Below are positions 19,392 through 28,320 of a stretch of DNA of 64,000 nt, in pieces. How positions within the stretch are numbered: position 1 is the stretch's first letter; every line of letters starts with the position of its first letter. Source of the stretch: Lutispora saccharofermentans (GTDB lineage: Bacteria > Bacillota > Clostridia > Lutisporales > Lutisporaceae); assembly GCF_024363565.1 (NCBI RefSeq), contig NZ_JAJEKE010000005.1, positions 1-64,000 on the forward strand, written 5' to 3'. Made by a program: the position numbers and the translations under genes. A model generated the notes under the pieces. That model saw nothing but the letters and a program-made list of their open reading frames with translations, was not told the DNA's origin and made no database searches.

Positions 19392-20015
19392 TTAGTTTTT
19401 TTCTCCTTTGCATGGATATGACACTTCTATGGTCTCAGTGCTGCCGGAAGAAAGAAAAATATGTAGCTGGGATTTTTCCAGATTGAAGTTCTGAACATGG
19501 ATAACCGGCCTAAACTTACCGGTGTTTATGAGAAGATTGGAGCTGTATGCATCTTCATCATATTTCGCATGAACTATATCGGCAATTATCAGAGTGTGAT
19601 CGCCTGCATCCATCATATTCAGCACTTTACATTCCAAGCTTGCCATGGCCTCTTCTATACATGGGGCCTTAATATCAGCAGATGGCATTCTGGTAAATCC
19701 GGAGCGGTCAAATTTATTTTCTCCAAGCTTGGTTGCATAAGAACACTCAACCATTTTTTCAGCCATTGACATATCGGGGATATTCACTCCAAACTCACCT
19801 GTTCTTTCAATGTTCTCAAGGCTTCTTTGTTTTTTAGGCTTATTCAGCAATGCCAGAGCCACCCTTGGCGGTTTATGAGATGCAGGGTTTATCCAGCTGA
19901 AGGGTGCTACATGATCTGAGCCATCCTCATTTTTTGTAGTGCATAGTATGGGCCGGCTGGGCTGCAATAAGAAAACGCTATTGAAAAGTTCGCTTTCTTT
20001 CATTTCCTTCTTCAT
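19392..20015 (-). CDS. Flavin reductase family protein
   Basis: 207 residues from ATG 20015 (MKKEMKES), seven bases after AAGGTG; earlier starts would overlap the upstream gene. The FMN-binding split-barrel pattern is visible: PRPILCTTKNEDGSDHVAPFSW, PPRVALALLNKPKKQRSLENIERTGEFGVNIP, then the YATKLGENKFDRSGF region. These proteins bind FMN and reduce flavin with NAD(P)H, or serve as flavin carriers. In this operon it may supply reduced flavin or accept electrons; that is inference. Confidence 0.85.
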   Translation of the reverse strand: MKKEMKESELFNSVFLLQPSRPILCTTKNEDGSDHVAPFSWINPASHKPPRVALALLNKPKKQRSLENIERTGEFGVNIPDMSMAEKMVECSYATKLGENKFDRSGFTRMPSADIKAPCIEEAMASLECKVLNMMDAGDHTLIIADIVHAKYDEDAYSSNLLINTGKFRPVIHVQNFNLEKSQLHIFLSSGSTETIEVSYPCKGEKN

Positions 20016-20028
20016 ATTTACACACCTT

Positions 20029-20292
20029 CTATTCATCCAAAGCAATTAATTTGAAAACTACAGTATTATATGGATCGGGACATGCTACACAAGTTGTATT
20101 GCCTTCCGGTTCCCATGGGAAGGTTCCTCCAAACTTCAACGAGAAGGCATAAGGAAACAAAGCATTATAAGCCCATCCACAAAATTCGCTTTTATTTATG
20201 TCAATAACATACTCATCTCCAAGTTTTATGCCCAAGTCACAGCCCTTTCCTCGTACCTCTATTACTTTTGCTATAACCTTCTTTTCTTTCAT
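20029..20292 (-). CDS. TIGR04076 family small protein
   Basis: 87 residues from ATG 20292 (MKEKKVIAKV), eight bases after AAGGAG. It has the family pattern: GKGCDLGIKLGDEYVID, CGWAYNALFPYAFSLKFGG-FPWEPEG and CVACPDPYNTVVFKL, with conserved cysteines. Function is not established. These small proteins are frequent beside redox and molybdenum/tungsten enzyme genes, which fits here. Confidence 0.75.
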   Translation of the reverse strand: MKEKKVIAKVIEVRGKGCDLGIKLGDEYVIDINKSEFCGWAYNALFPYAFSLKFGGTFPWEPEGNTTCVACPDPYNTVVFKLIALDE

Positions 20293-20325
20293 GTTCATTT
20301 CTCCTTAAAAATAGATTGAGTGGGG

Positions 20326-20583
20326 TTAGCCCCCCACCAAGGCACCAAATAACGATATCATATCTCTATCTTCTAATTTACGCTCTCTTATCTCTCTTTG
20401 AGAAAGCTTAACTCCATTTAAAACCACAATCACAGTAGGTTTTAATACATCATCTCCTACATGCTCGGACAGAATTGTTAGAAATTCTTCCACTGATGTA
20501 TTTTTCTGTACTTCGTGGTAAAAAAATTCGTGCTTATTTATCCCGCATAATCCGCCTCCGATTTTTACTGTGACTTGAATCAT
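20326..20583 (-). CDS. MoaD/ThiS-like ubiquitin-fold sulfur carrier
   Basis: 85 residues with a beta-grasp pattern and the diagnostic C-terminal Gly-Gly (SLFGALVGG), the site of thiocarboxylation. MoaD-like carriers give sulfur to the dithiolene of molybdopterin or tungstopterin. Dedicated MoaD-like genes are typical of AOR loci (aorD in Aromatoleum). It lies 12 bp downstream of the class I aminotransferase and two genes from AOR. No MoaE or adenylyltransferase partner is present in the window. Confidence 0.8.
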   Translation of the reverse strand: MIQVTVKIGGGLCGINKHEFFYHEVQKNTSVEEFLTILSEHVGDDVLKPTVIVVLNGVKLSQREIRERKLEDRDMISLFGALVGG

Positions 20584-20594
20584 AGAAAAAACCT

Positions 20595-21746
20595 CTACAA
20601 TAAATTTTTTTCTTTAATATATTCAGCAAGAAGTCTTACGCCATTCTTTACAGTTTCCTCCGGTGATGCCAGGGAAATCCTTATAAAGCTTTTCCCCGAA
20701 GGTCCGAAAGTCCTTCCTGATGCAACAGCAACTTTCCTCTGGAGTAGAAGCTCCTTTGCAAACCCTGTAGAATCTTCGCATTTTGCATTTATCCACATGT
20801 AGAAGGCACCTTCAGGCATAAAATAGTCTATACCATATTCATTGAGAATAGAAGCTGCAATATCTCTATTCTTTAGATAAGATTCTTTGGCAGACTCAAT
20901 AAAGTCCTGTGGACCTGTAAGTGCTGCTTCAGCTGCCTTTTGTGAAACTGCAGGAGTGCAGGATACGTAAGCTTCCTGCATTTTGGTCATTTGAGCAATA
21001 ATATCCTCTGATGCCACAGCATATCCTACCCTCCAACCAGTCATAGCATAGCTTTTGGACATGGTATATATTGCCACTACCCTGTCGTCAGTATCATAAT
21101 TCAATGCACTAACATGTTTACCCTTAAAAACAATCTTTTCATATACCTCATCAGATATCAGGAATAAATCATTTTCCTTTACAAAGGATACAATCTCTTT
21201 CATTGTTTTCTCAGGGAAAATAACTCCCAAAGGATTGGATGGAGTATTTACAATCAAAACCTTTGTCTTTGGTGTTATCAGCTTCTTTAATTCCTCAAAG
21301 GAAGGTAAAAACCCATTTTCTGGTGTAAGTGTATACCTTACAGGTACAGCTCCTGTACTCATTATTATGTTCTCGTAATTAGGCCATCCCGGATCTGGAA
21401 GCAAAACTTCATCTCCAATTTCCGTCAAAACCCTTACTGCATTAGCTATAGCCTGAACTCCTCCAGTAGTTACCACTGTATTCTCAGGTTTCAAAGCTAA
21501 TTTATAATCATTATTCAGCCTGTCGCTAATTGCCTTTCTTAGAGGCATGAAGCCTGCATTAGGAGTATATTTGGTGTACCCTTCTTTTAAAGCATTGCAG
21601 CCTGCTTCAATAATATTCATAGGAGTTTGAAACAGGGGCTCACCTATTTCCATATGGTATACTCCTTCTATACCCTGCGATAATTCTACTATTTCTCTAA
21701 TACCTGATCTTTTCTGATTTACTACCATCTGCGCCATCTTAGGCAT
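20595..21746 (-). CDS. Class I/II PLP aminotransferase (aspartate/aromatic type)
   Basis: 383 residues from ATG 21746 (MPKMAQMVV), eight bases after GGAGG; an ATG two codons earlier is too near the ribosome binding site. Fold-type I motifs: MEIGEPLFQTP, YTPNAGFMPLRKAI, the TTGGVQAI cofactor loop, NTPSNPLGV, ISDEVYEKIVF, the PLP lysine in SKSYAMTGWRVG and the substrate arginine FIRISLA. It moves an amino group between an amino acid and a 2-oxo acid. Position beside AOR suggests it makes the oxo acid whose aldehyde AOR oxidises; that is inference. Confidence 0.93.
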   Translation of the reverse strand: MPKMAQMVVNQKRSGIREIVELSQGIEGVYHMEIGEPLFQTPMNIIEAGCNALKEGYTKYTPNAGFMPLRKAISDRLNNDYKLALKPENTVVTTGGVQAIANAVRVLTEIGDEVLLPDPGWPNYENIIMSTGAVPVRYTLTPENGFLPSFEELKKLITPKTKVLIVNTPSNPLGVIFPEKTMKEIVSFVKENDLFLISDEVYEKIVFKGKHVSALNYDTDDRVVAIYTMSKSYAMTGWRVGYAVASEDIIAQMTKMQEAYVSCTPAVSQKAAEAALTGPQDFIESAKESYLKNRDIAASILNEYGIDYFMPEGAFYMWINAKCEDSTGFAKELLLQRKVAVASGRTFGPSGKSFIRISLASPEETVKNGVRLLAEYIKEKNLL

Positions 21747-21770
21747 TATCATTACCTCCAGTCTATTTTA

Positions 21771-23690
21771 CTATTTAATAGCTATATTCATTTCTTTCAG
21801 TTCCTCTGCCACATAATCAAGGTCTAACATCCTGAGTACTTCTTCCGTAGGCCAGCTTGTCTCTTTGTCCCATCCATGAAGTGTATAATACTTGTCAAGC
21901 ATGCCATCGAGCTCTTCTTGACTGTTCACGGCATCATCTGCATCCGGCCTGTCAGGAGTAGGCTCGTTCATAAGCCTCCAAGGCAATGTGTCATCTTTTC
22001 TTGTAGCCCCTTGCCTTACATTAAAGCATTTTTCCAAAGTTACTATTCTGCGTCCTATTTCCATAAGCTCCTCTTCGCTTACATCTACTCCTATAGCAGC
22101 TGAGAATAACCCTGCCATAATCTCAGGAGTTATACCATATAGCGCTGTTGAAGTGAAAGAACAAAAACCCAAACAATCTGTTGCAGCATAACAATCCTCA
22201 TGCCATCTCACAATTTCTGCTCTTTTTTCTGTCAAATATGGATTTGCCAGGTTTTCATCCCCTGTTATCTTCTTTATTACTTCTCTTGCATCAGGACCCA
22301 TTCCAAATTCAGCAAAGGTCTCGGTATGAAGATGGTCTGCACCTCTAGGATTTACTGCAAAGGCAAGTGCATAGGCTTTAGCAGATCTTGTGTCCACTCT
22401 TGACTGTTCTAATCCCTTTCCATGGACTGCCCATTTATATGAGTCTCCTCCAACCTTCTCCGATGCCCTCTTGACCCCTTCTGCCAGTATATCACCAAAT
22501 CCTTCTCTAAAGGCAACCTTCCTTATCATTTCTACAGCTGCTTCCGCATTGCCCCATCTTAGGTCAATCCCATCCAGATCATCAATATCAATTACTCCTC
22601 TTTGGTAACATTCCATTGCCCACTGTACTACTGATCCGGCTGAAATAGTATCCATGCCATAAATATCTATAAGCTCATTCATTTTGATTACCGCATTGGT
22701 ATCTGAAATTCCACATCCTGAACCGCAGGCACTCATAGTCTCATACTCTGGACCACCGGTATAAGCTCCGGCAAAAGAGCCTTTATCTGCAGTACTATAT
22801 CTATGACAGCCAATTATACAGCTGTAGCAGCCAACTTTTCTCTTTAAATATCCACCATTGGTAAAGTTCTGTCCTGTATATGGTGTTATATCATCAGCAG
22901 CACTTCTTTGGAAGTTGTAGGATGGAAAAACTTTAAGTTCATTTATGCCATACAAACTTCCCGATGTACCGTAAAGACCCATGCCTTCATAACCTGAGTC
23001 GCTTTTCAAACTTTCCTTAGCTGCTTTTACTCTTTCATGGAAAAGTTTTGGATTTGCCGGGGATATTGAACCACTACCCCTAACAACTATTGCCTTAAGA
23101 TTTTTTGACCCCATTACCGCTCCAGCGCCTCCACGGCCTGCTGCATTATATATGGAAAACATTACGGACGCGAATCTCACCAAATTCTCACCGGCGGGTC
23201 CTATTGATGCTACTTGTACTTCTTCATCTCCAATATCTTCCTTAATGGCTTTGTCCAGTGTCCTTACATCCATTCCCCAATACTTAGAAGCATCCCTTAT
23301 TTCAACATTATCATCATCAATCCATATATAAACGGGTTTGTCAGCTTTTCCATGAACCACTACATGTCCATAACCGGCGTATTTGAGTTCTCCTCCCCAA
23401 TAACCGCCACCATTAGTCTTAAGATAAAAATTTGTAGCGGGACTCAAACATGTAACTGTTGTTCTACCTGAACTTGGAGATGCGGTACCTGTCAAAAGTC
23501 CGGTACCAAATATTATTACATTATCAGGTCCCAAAGGATCTGTATTAGGTTTTACATGCTTCCATAATAATTCTGCATTTATACCTCTACAACCTATATA
23601 CATTAGTAGTCTTTCCTTGCTTATAGGTTCCCTCCAAACTTTGCCGGTTGTAAGGTCAACATGTAAAATATCACCTGCAATTTTACGCAT
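21771..23690 (-). CDS. aor: Tungsten aldehyde:ferredoxin oxidoreductase
   Basis: 639 residues, close to family length. N-terminal tungstopterin domain (GDILHVDLTTGKVWRE, GRGGAGAVMGSKNLKAI). The [4Fe-4S] ligands are CYSCIIGC in the middle, with the distal Cys in DCLGFCSF. It oxidises aldehydes to carboxylates with very low potential electrons going to ferredoxin, or works in reverse. Two four-cluster ferredoxins and an FAD/NAD protein immediately upstream make up the other subunits of an AorABC-like complex. Its ATG overlaps the stop of the ferredoxin gene by one base. Exact aldehyde unknown. Confidence 0.94.
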   Translation of the reverse strand: MRKIAGDILHVDLTTGKVWREPISKERLLMYIGCRGINAELLWKHVKPNTDPLGPDNVIIFGTGLLTGTASPSSGRTTVTCLSPATNFYLKTNGGGYWGGELKYAGYGHVVVHGKADKPVYIWIDDDNVEIRDASKYWGMDVRTLDKAIKEDIGDEEVQVASIGPAGENLVRFASVMFSIYNAAGRGGAGAVMGSKNLKAIVVRGSGSISPANPKLFHERVKAAKESLKSDSGYEGMGLYGTSGSLYGINELKVFPSYNFQRSAADDITPYTGQNFTNGGYLKRKVGCYSCIIGCHRYSTADKGSFAGAYTGGPEYETMSACGSGCGISDTNAVIKMNELIDIYGMDTISAGSVVQWAMECYQRGVIDIDDLDGIDLRWGNAEAAVEMIRKVAFREGFGDILAEGVKRASEKVGGDSYKWAVHGKGLEQSRVDTRSAKAYALAFAVNPRGADHLHTETFAEFGMGPDAREVIKKITGDENLANPYLTEKRAEIVRWHEDCYAATDCLGFCSFTSTALYGITPEIMAGLFSAAIGVDVSEEELMEIGRRIVTLEKCFNVRQGATRKDDTLPWRLMNEPTPDRPDADDAVNSQEELDGMLDKYYTLHGWDKETSWPTEEVLRMLDLDYVAEELKEMNIAIK

Positions 23691-24175
23691 TATAGCACCT
23701 CCCCATATTGGTCTGTTATAATCCCCATAACCCTTTTCCTTCTTTTGTCCTTCATTGCTACACTTATATCCTCATATTTAAGAGCCTTTCCCGGACAGTA
23801 TTCTACACACTGGGGATCGCCGCCACAAAGGTCACATCTTAATGGAACCTTTTTCGTCGGATGCATATCTATTGCTCCTATTGGGCACGCATTGGCACAC
23901 TCTTTACAACCAATACATAATTCTTCAACAACCTTTGCAAAACCGGTTTTTGGATCTCTAGTCATTGCACCTGTAGGGCAAACTTTTTCGCAAACCGGAT
24001 CCTCACAATAGGCACAAGTCACAGGAACTGTCAGGCATATTTCTTCAAAGCTTACAAACTTTATCCTTGCCATGCTTTTAGAATACACTCCTTCATGTTT
24101 ATAAGAACAGTTCATTGCGCATTGCTTGCAACCTATACACTTTTGTGGATCAATAGTTATTACCTTTCCATGCAT
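23690..24175 (-). CDS. Four-cluster [4Fe-4S] ferredoxin subunit (AorA-like)
   Basis: 161 residues from ATG 24175, six bases after GAGGAGGT. Sixteen cysteines fall in four cluster motifs: CIGCKQCAMNC, CAYCEDPVCEKVCP, CIGCKECANACP and CDLCGGDPQCVEYCP. This is the layout of HycB/DMSO reductase-B type proteins and of AorA of the Aromatoleum AOR complex. It passes electrons between AOR and the FAD subunit. It overlaps the AOR start by 1 bp, implying coupled translation. Confidence 0.92.
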   Translation of the reverse strand: MHGKVITIDPQKCIGCKQCAMNCSYKHEGVYSKSMARIKFVSFEEICLTVPVTCAYCEDPVCEKVCPTGAMTRDPKTGFAKVVEELCIGCKECANACPIGAIDMHPTKKVPLRCDLCGGDPQCVEYCPGKALKYEDISVAMKDKRRKRVMGIITDQYGEVL

Positions 24176-24201
24176 TTTTCTACCTCCTCTATTCATGTTG
24201 A

Positions 24202-25380
24202 TTATTCACATAAATAGTTATTATTCTCTCTAATCATTGCCTGAAGTTTTCCTGCCTCCAAAACATCACCTAAAAGTATAACTCCTACCAGTTTGCCCTT
24301 TTTATATATAAACTTTTTATAGGAATCCTTAGTTGCTTTAACATCGCAATCAAAATCTTCTCTATTACCGCTAAAATTGGTTGTACCTATCGCTATAAAT
24401 GGAAGTCCTAAAATTTCCAAAGCATTTCTCGAAAGAGAACCTCTATATCTAATCTTTTCCCCTGCCATATTGAGACCTGCAATTTTGCCCTGCTCCACTG
24501 CATGAGGCCAGATAGCTACATTTTTGAAACTGTTTGTTGTTATCTCATAGGTACTTGCCACATCACCGGCAGCGTAAACTCCTGGCATTTGTGTCATCAT
24601 ATATTCATTAACCTTCAAGACTTCTTTTTTAGAGTCCGCACAGTTAATAAAGTCGGTGCATGGTCTAACACCTTTGCAATAAACAGCCATAGCATATTCC
24701 TTTTGCTGTCCGTTATCTAATAAAACAGTGATTTTATCTTCATTTGCTTCTATTTTTTTAATATCTATACCGGTTCTTATGCTTAATCCCTTTGAACGCA
24801 AATGATTCATTATCCTTAATGCCGCCTCTTCGTCTGCTATTTTGGACAATATATAGTTTGATTTTATAACCATTTCACCGGTACAGCCTGCCTCATATAA
24901 AGCACAAATAAGCTTAATCCCTACAAGTCCGCCACCGGTTATAATAATATTGCCTTTGTTATTGGCTGTTTGTTTGATTCTTCGTGCTTCCCTAAGAGTA
25001 CGAAGTCCTGTGGCAGCGCAGCCTATTTGTATTCTATCTTTTGGAATTACAGGATTTCCTCCAGTGGCAAGGAGTAAAGCATCAAATTTCAACTTAACTC
25101 CATTATCTAAAATCACTTCATTGTTATCCATATCTATGTCATTTGCAATTGTATCTAATACTATATTGACGTTTAAATGTCTTAACTCTTGTTCATCGGT
25201 AATATATAAATTTTCTTCTTTAACATGTCCGGCTATATAGTGGGTAAGCAACACCTTAGAATACGGAAGAAATTCTTCTGCGGAAATGATAGTTATTTCG
25301 CCGTCTTTATCTATAGAACGAATAGCTCTTGCTGCAGTAAGTCCTGCTATACTACCACCTAAGATGACATATTTTTTCAT
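24202..25380 (-). CDS. FAD-dependent NAD(P) oxidoreductase (AorC/rubredoxin reductase-like)
   Basis: 392 residues. N-terminal FAD dinucleotide fold GGSIAGLTAARAIRSI, second nucleotide fold IIITGGGLVGIKLICALYEAG, and the FAD pyrimidine-site GVYAAGDVASTYE. Fold and length match the NirB/rubredoxin-reductase group, to which AorC belongs. It would join the ferredoxin chain to NAD(P)H. Start ATG 25380 immediately follows the stop of the upstream ferredoxin gene (TAGATG), showing tight coupling. Confidence 0.9.
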   Translation of the reverse strand: MKKYVILGGSIAGLTAARAIRSIDKDGEITIISAEEFLPYSKVLLTHYIAGHVKEENLYITDEQELRHLNVNIVLDTIANDIDMDNNEVILDNGVKLKFDALLLATGGNPVIPKDRIQIGCAATGLRTLREARRIKQTANNKGNIIITGGGLVGIKLICALYEAGCTGEMVIKSNYILSKIADEEAALRIMNHLRSKGLSIRTGIDIKKIEANEDKITVLLDNGQQKEYAMAVYCKGVRPCTDFINCADSKKEVLKVNEYMMTQMPGVYAAGDVASTYEITTNSFKNVAIWPHAVEQGKIAGLNMAGEKIRYRGSLSRNALEILGLPFIAIGTTNFSGNREDFDCDVKATKDSYKKFIYKKGKLVGVILLGDVLEAGKLQAMIRENNNYLCE

Positions 25381-25863
25381 CTACTTCACCCCTTTATAGC
25401 CAGAAATAATTGTCTTCTCTCTTCTCCTGCTTGAAGTCATGCCTATGGGACTTCTCTGGGCAGTTAATGCCCCTGTAGGGCAAAAGCTGGCGCACATCGG
25501 CTTGTCCCAGTCACCACAGCCATCACACTTAAAGGCAGTATCATGGATTCTCAAGGCACCAAAAGGACATTCCATAATACAGCTCCAGCATCCTACACAT
25601 TTATCTTTGTTTACAATTACTGCTCCCTTACCTATATCAACTTTCAACGCTTGAGCAACACAAGCATTTACACATACAGGATTTTCGCAGTGTCTGCATA
25701 TACTGATGCTACTCCCCTCTGCTTCCGGTTCTATAAATAACAAAGCTTTAGGAAGATCTGAGATTCGCTTTTTATCTGAATGCAATCCATGACTTACAGA
25801 ACAGACTGCTTTGCAAAGACCGCATCCGGTACACTTTGATTCATCAACTCTAACCGTAAGCAC
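25381..25863 (-). CDS. Second four-cluster [4Fe-4S] ferredoxin subunit
   Basis: 160 residues from GTG 25863, eight bases after GGAGG. Four cluster motifs: CTGCGLCKAVC, CRHCENPVCVNAC, CVGCWSCIMECP and CDGCGDWDKPMCASFCP. It is a paralogue of the ferredoxin at 23690-24175 with the same architecture but clearly diverged spacing. Having two of them bracket the FAD protein is unusual and suggests either two electron routes or a multi-subunit filament. Confidence 0.92.
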   Translation of the reverse strand: MLTVRVDESKCTGCGLCKAVCSVSHGLHSDKKRISDLPKALLFIEPEAEGSSISICRHCENPVCVNACVAQALKVDIGKGAVIVNKDKCVGCWSCIMECPFGALRIHDTAFKCDGCGDWDKPMCASFCPTGALTAQRSPIGMTSSRRREKTIISGYKGVK

Positions 25864-25878
25864 TGTCTAAACCTCCAC

Positions 25879-26625
25879 TCAACTATGATCTTCTACCCTA
25901 TCTAGAAACGGTTTATAAGAAGCATCTTTTTTAAGCTCATTTTCCATTGCTGCTGCTCCATTTCTCAACATAAGTGCAATCTCTACCGCCCTGCGTCCTA
26001 CGTCTTTAGCTGATTGCACGGCAACTTGAGCATCGTATTGATTAGCATCTATTTGTTTTTTCAGTGCATTTCTATCCACATCATTGGATGTCCAGCCGCC
26101 TCCTCCGATATATGACTGCCACATATCCCCAGCTACAGGAATACATTGCATTAGAAGGGCATGGTTTATTAGGTCTGTTAATGTATGCTCTTGACCGGAG
26201 CAAATGTGTACACCTTGAGCAATGCTGCCCACAACTTTTAACAATTTCGGCAGCTTTTCAAAGCCTGGCTCATAAAGTCCCTTGTATCTACCGAATGTAG
26301 AATTACCCAATCTATCAATAAAACATTTTAACTGTCCCGGCATTCCCATATGATAAACCGGTACCGAATATATAATTACATCTGCATCTATCCAAAGGTC
26401 CCTCAACTGCTGAAAATCGTCTTTAATTATGCATTCTCCTGAATTTTCGCCACATTTACCGCAAGCAATGCAAGGTCCAAACTTTTTTCCTCTTACCGAA
26501 TAGTTTGTGCATTTTACTACATCAGGAGCCGCTTCATTGGCAGATTGAATAGCTTGATCCAATAAATATTCACTATTACCCTTTCTAGTGCTTCCACAAA
26601 TTCCAAGTACATTAAGCTGTTTCAC
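25879..26625 (-). CDS. Iron-sulfur flavoprotein / NADPH-dependent FMN reductase family
   Basis: 248 residues from GTG 26625 after GGAGG. Flavodoxin-like FMN site GSTRKGNSEYLLDQA, then a compact cysteine motif CIACGKCGENSGECIIKDD typical of iron-sulfur flavoproteins (Isf), followed by SVPVYHMGMPGQLKCFIDR. The C-terminal ~70 residues are longer than in minimal members. Isf proteins exchange electrons with ferredoxins. Here it directly precedes the ferredoxin/FAD/AOR genes, so a role as electron carrier or flavin-based reductase of the substrate is plausible. Confidence 0.85.
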   Translation of the reverse strand: MKQLNVLGICGSTRKGNSEYLLDQAIQSANEAAPDVVKCTNYSVRGKKFGPCIACGKCGENSGECIIKDDFQQLRDLWIDADVIIYSVPVYHMGMPGQLKCFIDRLGNSTFGRYKGLYEPGFEKLPKLLKVVGSIAQGVHICSGQEHTLTDLINHALLMQCIPVAGDMWQSYIGGGGWTSNDVDRNALKKQIDANQYDAQVAVQSAKDVGRRAVEIALMLRNGAAAMENELKKDASYKPFLDRVEDHS

Positions 26626-26639
26626 AATATAACCTCCGA

Positions 26640-28193
26640 CTATTTATTTTCACTAATTTTATCTTCTCCACAACCTGTCATCATAAGGCCAAGTTTTTGA
26701 AGGTCAACCTCATCCCTTCTGACATTTCCCATAATTTTACCGCGGTATAAAACTATTATTCTATCCGACAATTCAAAAAGTTCATCAAGGTCGCTGGATA
26801 TGAGCAATACTCCTACATTTTTTTCAGCACTTTCTACCAGCTTTTTTCTAAGATATTCAGTAGCACTAAAATCCAATCCTCTTGTAGGCTGGCAGGCAAC
26901 TATAACCTTTGGTGTCTCCATAAGAGTCCTTGCAAGAATTACCTTTTGCTGGTTACCTCCAGATAAGTTTTTTATAGGGGTGGAGCCATTTTCCGTCTTT
27001 ACATTGAAGTCTACTATTGCCTTTTCTGCATTATCTTTTATATTCTTGTGTTGTATTACTCCCTTTTTAGAAAAAGGCTCTCTCTTCATGCAATCAAGAA
27101 TCAAATTCTCAGCTATGGACATTTCTCCTATCATTCCATTTTCATGCCTATCTTCCGGTATATAGCCTATCCCTTCACTACGCCTTTTCTCGACACTCCA
27201 GCCTTTGATATCAGCTCCATCAAGCAGTATACTGCCTTCTTTAAGATCTCTCAAGCCCACCAGAGCTTCAGCCATCTCCACCTGGCCATTTCCAGCTACT
27301 CCAGCAATACCTACTATTTCACCCTGACCTATGGTAAAACTTATATTATCTACGACAATCTTTTTATTTTCATTTTCTACGGACACATTCTTTAATTCCA
27401 AAACGTTCTTGGAACATTTTACATCTTGGCATCTTTGCACAGGAGCAGACATTTGTCTATCTACCATCATTCTCGCAATCTCAGGTATTGTTGTGCTATC
27501 GGTTTGTACAGTGCTTATATGTTTTCCACCTCTTAGCACAGTAATCTTATCACTAATCTGCATAGCCTCATTTAGTTTATGGGTGACTAATACTACAGAA
27601 AACCCCTTGCTTCTTAAATCTACAAGGAAGCCAAGAAGAGCCTCTGCTTGTTGAGGTGTAAGCACACCCGTGGGTTCATCAAGAATCAGCACCTTTGCCC
27701 CTTGGTATAAGGCTTTTAGTATTTCCACCTGTTGTCTTTCACCTATGGAAAGATTCTCCACCCTGTCTTTTAACCTTACATCAAAATGGTATTCAGACAG
27801 CAATCCTTCAATTTTTTCCTCATATTTCTTCCAATCCGGCTTAAAGTCACTCCATTTAAGCGTTGGCATAACTATATTCTCCAAGACTGTATGACTATAA
27901 ATTAGAGAAAAATGTTGATGTATCATACCTATGCCTTTAGCTATCGCCGCATTAGGACACCATCTATCCTGTATTTTCTCTTCACCTATTGTTATTACAC
28001 CGCTATCTTGACTGTACATGCCATACAGAATATTCATCAGTGTACTTTTTCCAGCTCCGTTCTCTCCTACTAAAGCTCTAATTTCTCCTGGGCTTAAATG
28101 AAAAGACACATTTTGAAGTGCATGTACATTTCCAAAATTCTTTGCTATATCTTCCATCAAAATTTCCGGTGCCAATATTGCATCATCAGTCAT
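26640..28193 (-). CDS. BMP-type ABC importer ATPase (two ATPase domains)
   Basis: 517 residues from ATG 28193 (MTDDAILAPE), after GGAGGTGAG. Two ABC domains: the first complete (GENGAGKSTLMNILYG, LSIGERQQVEILKAL, VLILDEPTGVL), the second with a degenerate Walker A (GVAGNGQVEMAEAL) but a good signature LSGGNQQKVILAR. This is the YufO/NupA/BmpC group, which imports nucleosides and related compounds with a lipoprotein and two permeases. All partners are adjacent upstream. Confidence 0.93.
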   Translation of the reverse strand: MTDDAILAPEILMEDIAKNFGNVHALQNVSFHLSPGEIRALVGENGAGKSTLMNILYGMYSQDSGVITIGEEKIQDRWCPNAAIAKGIGMIHQHFSLIYSHTVLENIVMPTLKWSDFKPDWKKYEEKIEGLLSEYHFDVRLKDRVENLSIGERQQVEILKALYQGAKVLILDEPTGVLTPQQAEALLGFLVDLRSKGFSVVLVTHKLNEAMQISDKITVLRGGKHISTVQTDSTTIPEIARMMVDRQMSAPVQRCQDVKCSKNVLELKNVSVENENKKIVVDNISFTIGQGEIVGIAGVAGNGQVEMAEALVGLRDLKEGSILLDGADIKGWSVEKRRSEGIGYIPEDRHENGMIGEMSIAENLILDCMKREPFSKKGVIQHKNIKDNAEKAIVDFNVKTENGSTPIKNLSGGNQQKVILARTLMETPKVIVACQPTRGLDFSATEYLRKKLVESAEKNVGVLLISSDLDELFELSDRIIVLYRGKIMGNVRRDEVDLQKLGLMMTGCGEDKISENK

Positions 28194-28320
28194 AAACTCA
28201 CCTCCAGCTAAGTATTTTGCCGGATACAAGAGAGACTACAAATCTCTTGGCATCAAGATATAATCCTTCTTCTTAAGATCTGTAGTCATCTACATGTAAT
28301 TGGCAATATTACAACTCTTG

